Source: Piliocolobus tephrosceles (lineage: Eukaryota > Chordata > Mammalia > Primates > Cercopithecidae). Taken from it: a stretch of 64,000 bases of DNA. The notes beneath the pieces are model-generated. The model was not told the DNA's origin and did not search any database. It worked only from the letters and a program-made list of their open reading frames with translations. Below, one piece after another: positions 40,364 through 52,300 of this stretch; within the stretch, counting starts at the first letter, position 1, and the number at the start of each line of letters is the position of its first letter. Both the position numbers and the translations under genes were made by a program. The stretch is from NCBI RefSeq assembly GCF_002776525.5, contig NC_045434.1:194563046-194627045 (forward strand), in the 5' to 3' direction.

Positions 40364-43300
40364 CACCAGGCATGGTGGCTCTTGTCTGTAATCCCAAATA
40401 TGCATAAAAATTTTATATATTGGCCAGGCATGGTAGCTCATGCCTGTAATCCCGGCACTTTGGGAGGCCAAGGTGGGTGGATCACCTGAGGCCAGGAATT
40501 TGAGACCAGCCTGGCCAACAGGGTGAAACCTCGTCTCTACTGAAAATACAAAAATTAGCTGGGCATGGTGGCACGTGCGTGTAATCCCAGCTACTAGGGA
40601 GGCAGAGGCAGGAGGATCACTTGAACCCGGGAGGCGGAGGTTGCAGTGAGCCGAGATCGCACCACGGCACTCCAGCCTGGGTGACAAAAAAAAAAAAGGA
40701 GTCTCGCTCTGTCACCCAGGCTGGAGTGCCGTGGTGTGATCTCAGCTCATTGCAAGCTCCACCTCCCAGGTTCACATCATTTTCCTGCCTCAGCCCCCCG
40801 AGTGGCTGGACTACAGGTGCCCACCACCACGCCCAGCTAATTTTTAGAACTTTTAGTAGAGATGAGGTTTCACCATGTTCGCCAGGATGGTCTTCATCTC
40901 CTGACCTCGTGATCCACCCGCCTTGGCCTCCCAAAGTGCTGGGATTACAGGTGTGAGCCACTGTGCCCAGCCAAAAAAATTTTACGTATTTACATATACA
41001 CATAATATCATTACATGAAAAACTTTTTTTTTTACATTATAAACAAACACTAAGCTTCATGGTGAAATTTTTGGCTTTGACATTTAAGTTCACCTTTGAG
41101 GTGAAGAAGATATAATGGGAAGAGCACAGGACTGGGAGTCAGAAGACCAGAATGTGAAAATATAATATATATATCTTGTATTATATATATCATTATATAA
41201 AATATATATTAAAATAATATATTAATGTAACAAGTATATTCATATATGTGAATGTATTTACATATATAGTGATGTAATTTATATAAATTATATATCACTG
41301 TGTATATATAATGTATATATCTTATATAAATATATACAGTGATATATATGTGTATAAAGACACGCGCGCACACACACACAAACATTCTGAGACAGAGTCT
41401 CACTGTGTCACCCAGGCTGGAGTGCAGTGGTGCAATCTCAACTTACTGCAACCTCTGCTTCTTGGGTTCAAGTGATTCTCCCACCTTAGCCTGCCCAGCT
41501 GTTTCTGTTTTAACTTTTATAGAAACATGGTTTCACCATGTTGCCGGGGCTAGTCTCAAACTCCTGGGCTCGAGCAGTCCTCCTGCCTTGGACTCCAAAA
41601 GTGCTAGGATTATAGGTGTGAGCCACTGTACCCAGCCAAATTTTATTTTTTGTGGAGACGGGGGTCTTGCTTTGTTGCCCCAGCTAGTCTAGAACTCCTA
41701 GCCTTAAACAGTCTCCCCACCTCAACCTCCCAAAGTGCTGAGATCACAGGTGTGAGCTAGCTGCCTTGCATGGCCAGCATTGTGTCTTTTTAAAAACATA
41801 TTTTCTGGCTGGGTACAGTGGCTCATGCCTGTAATCCCAGCACTTTGGGAGGCCGAGGCGGGCGGATCACAAGGTCAAGAGATGGAGACCATCCTGGCTA
41901 ACACGGTGAAACCCCATCTCTACTAAAAATACCAAAAATTAGCCGGGCATGGTGGCGGGCGCCTATAGTCCCAGCTACTCGGGAGGCTGAGGCAGGTGAA
42001 TGGCGTGAACCCAGGAGGCAGAGCTTGCAGTGAGCCCAGATCATGCCACTGCACCTCAGCCTGGGTGACAGAGCGAGACTCCATCTCAAAAAAAAAAAAA
42101 ATGTATTTTCTGTCCTCATTTATCTCTATGAAACTACTAATTTCTAGAAACTAAAGTCCTGAAATTTTTAACTGTCCATACCTTCTCTATTTTACAATTG
42201 TGGATTCTCATAACTGTGAATGAAATTGCATCAATGATAGTTTGAAGCACAGTTGGGAACTCATGTGTTTTGACCTTGACCTAAAATAATTTTGAAATTT
42301 GAAGATTAGAACGAGGACTGTGACTACCAAGTCAAGCTGATTTTTTCTTATTGTCTTCTAGGACCCAACAGTAGTGATTGGCTCAGGTTTAACAATGGAA
42401 GAAATGATTTTTGAAGTGGCTGATACTCATCTATTTTTCAATGACTTAGAGGTAAGCATTTTAAATTGTTTCTGTGCTTCAGTGAGACATTTTATTCAAT
42501 AACTATTTAGAACTTTTACTTATTATATTTAGAAAATATGTGGTTAGATAGGGTGGATATGGAGAGGCCAGCTGGCCACTAAGGCATACATACATAGTCT
42601 TAGAGAAATAGTACTTGTGGTTGAGTCACCACAGTTTTGATTCTGACCTTCAATTTTATTAGCTCAAAAATTTGATTTTTGTTAGTTTATTTGAAGGTGA
42701 TCTAGTACTAGGGGAAAGGCCAACCCATCAGGCAAAACACTGACATATAAACCAATATTCTAACTTAATAATCTATATTAAATAATATATATAAAGTGAG
42801 TTTGATTGTTTGTACTCTCAATTATATTTTGACTTTTCTTCCATTTTACATTCTTAAAGGATAGTCTCCTGATTTGTCAAATCTATAAATGGTTACTCTA
42901 ACCCATCATATTTTATACATGTTTGTTGTTCATATATAGGTTAACCTTGATATTCAGAATAATTTTATAGTTATGTGCCAGAAAAACCAGGAAACACTAA
43001 GAGCTTCATGGTGAAATTTTTTGGCTTTGACATTTGAGTTCACCTTTGAGGTGAACATGGTGTAGTGGAAGGAGCACAGGACAGGGAGTCAGAAGACCAG
43101 AATGTGAATCTCACATAGGGAAAGTTATGTTCTCATTCTGGGCCTCAGTTAAGCAATCATCCTACACAGGAAACTACCAACAGTGATTACCATCTATGGA
43201 GAGGGATGAGTTGCCAGGACACAAAGGTGGGAGGGAGCACACTTTTCACTTCATGTCCTTTGAATTTTGAGCTGTGTACTACATATTTACCTAGTTTTTA

Positions 43301-46300
43301 AAAGAGTGAAAATTTTCAAGTAAAATAATATAGGATCTTATAAGCTGGGCATTGTGGCTCACGCCTGTAATCTCAACACTTTGGGAGGCCGAGGCAGGCA
43401 GATCACTTGAGGTCAGGAGTTCAAGACAAGCCTGGGCACCATGCTGAAACCCCGTCTCTACCAAAAATAGAAAAATTAGCCAGGCATGGTGGCACACACC
43501 TGTAATCCCAGCTACTCAGGAAGCTGAGGCAGGAGAATTGTTTGAACCCAGGAGGCGCAGGTTGCAGTGAGCAAAGATTGCACTACTGCACTCCAGCCTG
43601 GGCAGCAGAGAGAGACTCTGTCTTTTTAAAAATAAAAAAGAGAAAGAAAAAGCAAAGTAATCATTTTTTAAATCTTTTTTTTATTTTTATTTTCTATTTT
43701 ATTTTATTTTATTTTTTAGTAATAGAGATGGGGTTTCACTATATTGCCCAGGCTGGTCTCAAACTCCTAAGCTCAAGTGATCCTCCCACCTTGGCCTCCC
43801 AAAGTACTGGGATTACTGGCATGAGCCATTGCACCCAGCCAACACAAAGTAATCCCATCTCTTTTAAAATAAATGTCTGTTCTACTCAACAGACAATTCT
43901 TCAATAAATTAATAGTGCCCCAAGTTCCAGTACTTTTGTCTAAACTCCATAATGCTTAAATCTTCCCTCAACTTCATATGTTGATAAATTAGGACATCAT
44001 AGTTTTTATTCAGCAAACATTTATTGAAAACCTACTACATGCCAATAATTATTGCCAATTGTATTTGTAATGATTTTCTAGACATAGTCCTCACTCAGGG
44101 ACTGAAAGTTCTGTGAAGAATTTGACCTGAATGTGTTCCTGCCCCCCAGGTCAGTGCTTCTCAACTTTAGGGGGCATAAGAATCACCTGGGGAGCTTCTT
44201 AAAAGTGGAGATTCTAGGACTTCACTCTCAGAAATTCTGATTCAAGTAGGTCTGGGATGGACCCAAGAATATGCATTTTTAAAAAACTTCCCCAGAGGAT
44301 TCTGATGCAGGTACCCTAGGTGGTATCAGAGGAGTACATCCATCAATTAGGCAGTGGGCGGCATTTTATGTCAGTAGTAGCATGGGCTTGGTGGAAAGAA
44401 CCTTGGATTAGAAGCAGGGGGAAAAAAAGAAGCAGAAAACCTAGGTTATTTCTAGTCTCTTTCTACCACTCACTAATTGTATGACTTTGAGAAAATCATT
44501 TCACCTCACTTTTAAAACATGAGGAGATTGACTTAGATGACCTCTTCTAACTCCTGACTTTGAAGTTAGAAATTTCAGTCATTCTCGGTTTTGATACCAC
44601 ACTCTACCAGCATCTGTTTTGTCTATAAAAATTTACTGGGCACAACTTACATAAGGATACTGGACTAGATCAGAGAGATGCAAAGGAGATGTGAGATGTG
44701 GCTCCTGCCCCAAGAGACCTGCACTGTAATAGGACTTACAGTCTAGTGTAGGACATAAGAACATTTGAAGTGTAAGGGAGCTTGTGCTTATTCCCATGAG
44801 CTATTGGAGAAATGAAATATTGAAATAGGAGTAGAAATAAGGGATGGGATAGTTACAGAATTCATGAAGACTGTGGGATGTGAATCAGTTCTTAAAGGAA
44901 CTGGACAGCAAGGGGTATAGAGTGATCACCCACACATAAGCGATTCCATAAGGCATTTCATTATCCTGACACTGTATATGGTCTTTTTATGGTATGTCAT
45001 GATGGTAATACCACTCCTACTCCCTGGACTGAAGTAGTGTGTTTTGTCTTTTAACAGGAGTGTGACCAGGTACATGTGGAAGATGTGGCTTCTGATGACA
45101 ATGGCCAAGACTTGAGGTGATAAACATAATGATTCTTAAACACCAGTACACTTGTTATGTGCAAGATCTGTCTAGGTTTGGAGGAAAACAAAGATAAATA
45201 GAATATATATCTCTGAAAGAGCTCACAACCTGTTAGGAGACATAGAAACAAACACAGTTAACCAGGATGTAGAGTGTGAGAAGGTGAAAATAGAAAATGC
45301 TGTGGAACACGAGAAGAAAGAATTCTGATGGGGATAGGGAGTGGGTGGTGCCAACATTGGAGAGGCCTGCTCAGTGGAGTAGCATTAGAGCAGAACCTTA
45401 AAGAATGGGTAGCAAGCCAGGCACGGTGGCTCACACAGTAATTGCAGCATCTTGGAAGTGCAAGGTGGGAGGATCACTTGAGTCCCAGAGTTCAAGACCA
45501 GCCTGGACAACATAGGGAGACCTCATCTCTGTAAGGCAGTCTTCCACATTTTATTATAGTGTAAGTTAAACCAAGGAGATCTCAGTGGCAAAATGCTTGC
45601 TCAGGCTTCTCATTCCTCTTTCTTCTGACCCAGTAGCCATAGCTAAGAAGGATCCAAAAATTTATCTAACTTAAAGACTTAGAAGAAAAAAACCTGTCAC
45701 ATCTTTTCATATTAGTTTGTTTTAATGTTTATCCCTTTTTATAAGTAAAATGTTCTTCCCAGTAACTACCCCAAAATTCAGTGTTCCATCCATGAGTTCT
45801 CAAATGTGGAGCAGAACTGGACATACCACCTTAATAAGGACTGAGTCAGGTAGAGCTGAGAATATTGGAAGGTTTTACTTTCAGGTACAGCATCCAGTTG
45901 TACATGTTGTGTTGTCACATGGTCATGGAGGGCATAATTCTTATGACACTTTACTGTTCTTTTCAGGGAAAGGTCTGGTCTGAAGAGTTTATATTCTGCT
46001 CTGAATCCCAGTTTTTTGTTTTTTTTTTTTTCTTCTCTTATTACTGTGGCTAACCAGTAGTTACCTATCATATCTTAGCAGCTATATGTTCTTAAGCACA
46101 GAATCTCACTCTTAGCATATTGGGATCTATTTTAACTTTTGATTGAACCAAGTTGTTCAGTCATTTTTAGATCTTTACTTATGAAATATTAATCCTTCCT
46201 AGTTTGTATGGTTGTATTATCTGTTGCTATGCAACAAATTACTCCAAAGTTTAGTACCTTAAAACAGTTAAATGGCCAGACGCAGTGGCCCAGGCCTGTA

Positions 46301-49300
46301 ATCCCAGCACTTCAGGAGGCCAAGGCAGGCTGATCACTTGAGGTCAGGAGTTTGAGACCAACCTGGTTAACATGGCAAAACCCTGTCTCTATTAAAAATA
46401 CAAACATTAGCTGGGCGTGGTGGCATGTGCCTGTAGTCCCAGCTACTCGGGAGGCTGACACGGGAGAATTGCTTGAACCCGTGAGGCAGTGGTTGCAGTG
46501 AGTCGAGATCATGCCACTGCACTCCATCCTGGATGACAGAGTGAGACTCCATCTTGAAAAACAAACAAACTATGAAACATTTATCCTCTCACAGCTTCTG
46601 TAGGTGAGGAACTTAAAAGTGACCTAGCTAGTTTTTTCTTTTTAAAAAAATACTTAACATTTTTTATTTTATTTTAATTTATTAATTTTATTATTCTTTA
46701 CACAATTTCTTTTTTTATTTTTGGCTAGAGTGCAATGGCACCATCTTGGCTCATTGTAACCACTGTCCCCGCCTCCCTCAAGCGATCCTCCAACCTTAGC
46801 CCCCAAAATAGCTGGGATGATAGGCACACACCACCACTCCTGGCTGATTTTTTGTATTTTTCTTGAGACGAGTGCCATGTTGCCCACACTTGTCTCAAAC
46901 TCCTGAGCTTAAGGAATCCACCCACCTCAGCCCCTCAAAGTGCTGGGATTACAGGTGTGAGCCACCACACCTGGCTTGTACTCAATTTCTTTTTTTTTTT
47001 TTCCTTTTAAGATAGGGTCTCGCTCTGGCACCCAGGCTCTGGAGTACAGTGTTGTGATCATAGCTTGCTGTAGCCTCAACCTCCCAGGCTCAAGTGATTC
47101 TCCCACCCCAGCCTTCTGAGTAGCTGGGCCCACAGGCGCATGCCACCACACCCAGCTAATTTTTCCATTTTTTTTTAGAGATAGGGTCTCCCTGTGTTGC
47201 CCAGGCCGGTCTCGAACTCCTGGACCCAAGTGATGCCCCCTCCTTGGCCTCCCAAAGTGCCGGGATTACAGGCATAAGCCACCATACCCAGCCTACTTAA
47301 AGGATTTTAAATCTAGAAAATCTATTATTAATTTATTTTTACAAATTTTATTTTGTCAAGGTAAAATATACACATAGAATTTACCATCTTTATCATTTTT
47401 TAAGTGTACAGAAGTGGTTCTTTTTTTTTTTTTTTTCTTTTTTCAAAGAAACGGGGCCTGCTCTGTTGCCCAGGCTAAGGTGCCATGGTGCGATCATAGT
47501 TCACAATAGCCTCCTGGGCTCAAGTGGTCCTCTCACTTCAGCTTCCTAAGTAGCTAGCTCAACAGGTACACGCTACCATACCCGACTAATTAAAAACACT
47601 TTTTCTTAGAGATGAGATCTTGCTGTGTTGCCCAGGCTGGTCTCAAACTCCTGGCCTCAAGCAATCCTCCCATTTCAGCCTCTCAAATAGTTGGGAATTA
47701 CAGGCACCAACCACTGCATCTGGCCAGGGATAGTTCTTCCCCCTCTCCCTCCCTGCCCCAGGCTGGAGTGCAGTGGTGCGATCTTGGCTCACTGCAACCT
47801 CTGCCTTCCAATCTCAAGCGATTCTCCTTCCTCAGTCTCCCGAGTAGATGGGACTACGGGCATGCGCCACCACTCCCAGCTAATTTTTGTATTTTTAGTA
47901 GAGACAGGGTTTCACCATGTTGGCCAGGCTGGTCTGGAACTCCTGACCTTAGGTGATCCACCCACCTCGGCCTCCCAAAGTCTGGGATTACATGCATGAG
48001 CTACCACATTCAGCCCCAGAGGTAGTTCTCAATTAGAGTTTCTGGGGTTGAAATTAAGATGTTGGCTCGAACTCTAATCATCTGAAAGCTTAACTGGAGC
48101 TGCAGAATGTGCTTCCAATCTCTGACATGTGGCTGATGACAGAAGGCTTTAGTCTCTCATTACACGTGCCTCTCCATGGGGCTGCTTGAATGTTCTCACG
48201 TGACAGCTGGCTTCTTCCAGAGCAAGTGCTCCGAGAGAGCAGAAGAAACCTAGTCTCTGAAGCCTAACACTATCACTTTTATCACATTCTATTTATATTC
48301 TAAGTATAGTCCATACCCAAGGGAAGCAGAATTAGAAGAGAGGAATATCAGATAATTTGTGGATATACTTTGAAGCTACCACAGTGACCTATGAACATAA
48401 ACCAGCCAGCAGATCACTTGAGAAAATATCTGCCATTATCTTACCATTGTTATCATTTTAGACTATTTGCTTTCATTATTTTTTCATGTTTCTCTTTTTT
48501 ACATAGTTGCCATCACTATGTGGGTATGTGTACTCACAAAATTTTATATTCTACTTTGTTCACTGTGTGGTTATTTTCTGTCATTAGTGAAAAAGATGCC
48601 TTATTCCAAGTCAACCTCTAAAGAATGCTGGTGCTTGAATTGTTTCTACCTTTCCTTCCCTCTCTCATTTCAATCCTTTCTTTGATAGAAGTAATAAGTG
48701 TGAGATAGAGAACTAATGAAAGATAGACTCTGACAGAGACCAGGAAGAAGATCCTTAAAGCCATTGGCCTTATTTATCAGATACCAAGAACCCAACCAAA
48801 TAGCACTCAAACAAAAACTTTATGCTGTATAAATTTTAATTTTTATTGTCTTCTCTCCTTGCAGCAACTACAGTTTCTCAACAGATGGTTTCAGTGGCTC
48901 AGGAGGTAGTAGCAGCCATGGTTCCTCTGTGGGTGTTCAGGGAGGTGTGGACTGGATGAGGAAACTAGCTTTCCGCTACCGGAAAGTGAGAGAAATCTAT
49001 GATAAGCATAAAAGCAACGTGGGTGGTAAGTGTGGCATCTAACCAGTCTGATTCTCTGTTTCTTCCTGGTTTCCTCCTTTCCTTTCCAGGGATTCCTTAG
49101 ATTCCCCATGACAACTGCTTATAAATTATACCACAGTAACATGTTAAACTCTGTATTTTAAAAAATTGAGGTTTGGTTGAAACCTTTTGGGAGGAAGCTC
49201 TATATTTCTAACGGGCTTCTCTAAGCATAATTTTGGAAAGTTCTCTTGTTCTCTTTGGACAAATGCCTTTTTAAAGGAAACGTGTTCTGTAGATTATGTT

Positions 49301-52300
49301 TGATGACATGTATCACAACTACTGTCAATGCTAGTTAATAGGGTGCCACATTTTTTTTTTTTTTTTTTTTGGCTGGTTTATGTAACTATCAGGACAAGTC
49401 AAATAGAACTAGCTAGTAACTTTTTGCAGATGGAAATCTAGGTCTAGGATTGTAGGTTGGCAATATCAATGTGTTGTGATTTGAAGGATCTTGGAAATTC
49501 TTTCTGACCAGAAATATTTCAATTGCCAGATGCCACTATGCCTAAAATTCTGTTATTTAGAATTAATTAATCATAGATTGTTTGAATTAAAAGAGAAGTC
49601 TAATCTAAATTCCTCATTTTGCAGTTGAGAAAAGTGATGTCCATCATAGGGGTAGTGGGGGCAGCTTATTCATGGTCACATTGCAGATTCGTAACCATAC
49701 CATGTTTGAAATTCACATTCCCCAACTTTCTGGTCCAGTGTACTTTCATGCAGCTCCTTTTTTAGTGAGGTACCCTTTTGAGAAAATATTTAAAACTGTA
49801 AACCATCACCCTCAAAGATACACATACATACAAAATGTTGCTCGAAGATTCAGAGATTACATAGACTGCCTAGAGCAGAGTTCCCCAGTTCCCAGGCTTC
49901 AGAATGGTTCTGGTCAGCGACCTATTGGTAACCAGGCCACACAGCCACATAGCAGGAGGTAAGTGGGCCAGCAAGTGAGTATTACTGCCTGAGCTCAGCC
50001 TCCTGTCAGATCAGTGGCGGCATTAGATTCTCATAGAAGTACAAATCTTAATTGTGAACTGCACATGCAAGGGATCTAGTTGCATGTTCGTTATGAAAAT
50101 TTAATGCCTGATGATCTGAGATGGAACAATTTCATCTTGAAACCCCCTGCCCCCATGGAAAAATTGTCCTCTACGAAACTGGTCCCTGGTGCTGAAAAGG
50201 TTGAGGAGTGCTGGACTAGAGGTATTTTACTCAAGATCAAGAGCCCTTGTACTATAATATGCTGCCTTACAATATGGTGCAGAAAGTAGGGACAAGACTT
50301 TAAAGATCAATTTGGTTCATTTCAGTTAACAGCTCTCTAATACCAGATAAAAATCATGGGCTTCCAGACTTTAGGAATCTAATTACTTTTTTCATATTCC
50401 CCTTTTTATTGCTTATTTCTTCTCATGATTCAAAGCCAGTATTTCTTATTTTGGCAACTCCAAGTCTTTTTGCACTTTCTTTCTCGCAAACATTAGCCTT
50501 TCTTTTGTTAGTTTTCATATTCAGCCTGAGTCTCTTATTTTTTCCTGCCCAATGCCTGGACCTGGTTTCCTGAACAAAGTGATGTAACCCTGTGTGAGAA
50601 TCCTCTGAGCCTACTTTGGAGAACAGATTAAAATTAATGGCCAGCTGTATGTTTTGTACCAATATGAATTGATGAAAGTGTCACATCATGTATTAGTTGA
50701 GTATATCATATATAGGTACTGGTTTTGTTGTTGTTTTATCCAAAATGTTAAGACAGTCGTCTAATTCTAGACTTGCATTGTGGAACCATCAGTCTGAAAA
50801 CAAATTATACTCCAGTTCTCCTCCTCAGAAAAATGCCATCTGCTTTTATGGAGTATTACTAATAGAATACAGGATTTTTTTTTTAACCTTCACTATAGAA
50901 AATCCAGATCCAGATTTACTGTTTGAATATTTTAACTGAAGTGTCTGAGAGCAGGCTCCCATTCATATGAGTTCTCTTTTGTGCTTAGATATCTAGTCTT
51001 GGACAGTGTTTTAGTGTGTTATCAGTTGGAGTTGTTTCAGAAGTCCAGTACAGAGAATTAGTTATTCAACCTGGAATTTCATGTCAACATGTTCTGAAGC
51101 AAGCGGACATGTAGTCACCATAGAAGTTGTGTGGAGTAATGAAAAGACTTCTTAGGACCAAAAGCTACGAACTTACTGTGTAATCTTAGGGCCTTTTTTT
51201 TCGTTGGGTTTGGTTTCTTTACAGAGAGATTAGAAATGCTGAGGACTCTTCTAGCTGTAACACTAATTTTTCACACTTTGGTCCTTGATGTCATATTCTA
51301 AGCAGTGCAATTCAAAGTGTGGTCCACCAGTCTGCCAAAGATATGGTATTGGTTGGTGATGAAAGAAGGAGCTTGCACCAGAATCTTCTTATTTCTGTCA
51401 GCTGATTTTATTGTTGTTATTGTGTCCCTGTAACAACACCTTTTAAAAAATTTATTTTTGCCTGAACATCCCCAAAACACTCTGATAAAGAAAGTAAAAA
51501 TGGCATTCTGAGTAGCACTACTCTAAGGTTTCTCCAAGAAGATAAATTTAAAAAAAAAAAATGCCGGGCACAGTGGCTCACACCTGTAATCCCAGCAGTT
51601 TGGGAGGCCAAGGCGGGTGGATCATGAGGTCAGGAGTTTAAGACCAGCCTGGCCAAGATGATGAAACCCTGTTTCTACTAAAAATACAAAAATTAGCTGG
51701 GCGTGGTGGCAGCTGCCTATAATCCCAGCTACTCGGGAGGCTGAGGCAGAGAATTGCTTGAACCCAGGAGGCAGAGTTTGCAGTAAGCTGAGATTGCACC
51801 ACTGCACTCCAGCCGGGGCAACAGAACAAGACTCCATCTCAAAAAAAAAAAAGGCACTGGTCTTGTCTTGACACCAAGAACCACACTTCCAAATCCTTGT
51901 TCACTCACGCCAACACTGGCCTCCCACCAAATTAGGAGATGTTCAAGGAGAAACACAAGGTTGCCATGCTGGGGGCACCCCATAGGTCTGCTCCCTCGAT
52001 GTCCTCTGTGATCCACATCTGCAGTGAGATCTCCATGCCAGAACCCTGTTCAAAATGCTCTTCATGAGCTAGTGCTTCATGGGCTTCATAGCATTAGTGT
52101 ACTGCATGAAGTCTAGGGACAGGAAGATGGTAGGTGATGTGACTAGGGCCCAGGCCTGTGCCTCCACCACCAAGTGCTTGAACATCTGTACCCTGTTCCT
52201 CAACATCCCTGTGGTCATTGCACTCATGCTTTTCACCACTAACTCAGTGATAATCTTCCAAACAATTTCTCAGAAGATAAAGGATCTCCAAGGCCAGTAG

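Larger units (their letters stand above)
38122..42361 (+). other. EYA3: EYA3 intron G-H
   Basis: Almost continuous repeats run from 38741 to 42101: Alus in both orientations, (TA)n(GA)n and AT-rich tracts, and one copy of a 115-bp duplicated segment (41045-41158). In 38130-38730 and 42105-42360 I see nothing supportable. Confidence 0.85.
42452..45057 (+). other. EYA3: EYA3 intron H-I
   Basis: It holds the second copy of the duplicated segment (42992-43108), a sense Alu, an antisense Alu fragment, a MER5A (44153-44345) and a MIR (44385-44580). In 42460-42980, 43860-44150 and 44590-45050 I see no gene. Confidence 0.85.
45117..48864 (+). other. EYA3: EYA3 intron I-J
   Basis: An old, unassigned interspersed element is split between 46205-46640 and 48055-48385 by five Alus and a short L1 piece. 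A sense Alu monomer-like fragment lies at 45417-45534. In 45540-46200 and 48390-48860 I see nothing supportable. Confidence 0.8.

Noticed and set aside
40133..40687. 184-codon minus-strand frame
   Set aside because: Made of antisense Alu translation and a dinucleotide repeat.
52079..52300. 73-codon frame as a functional IFITM-like small protein
   Set aside because: The copy lacks the start, has a stop at codon 20 and a frameshift before this frame; no promoter is visible.
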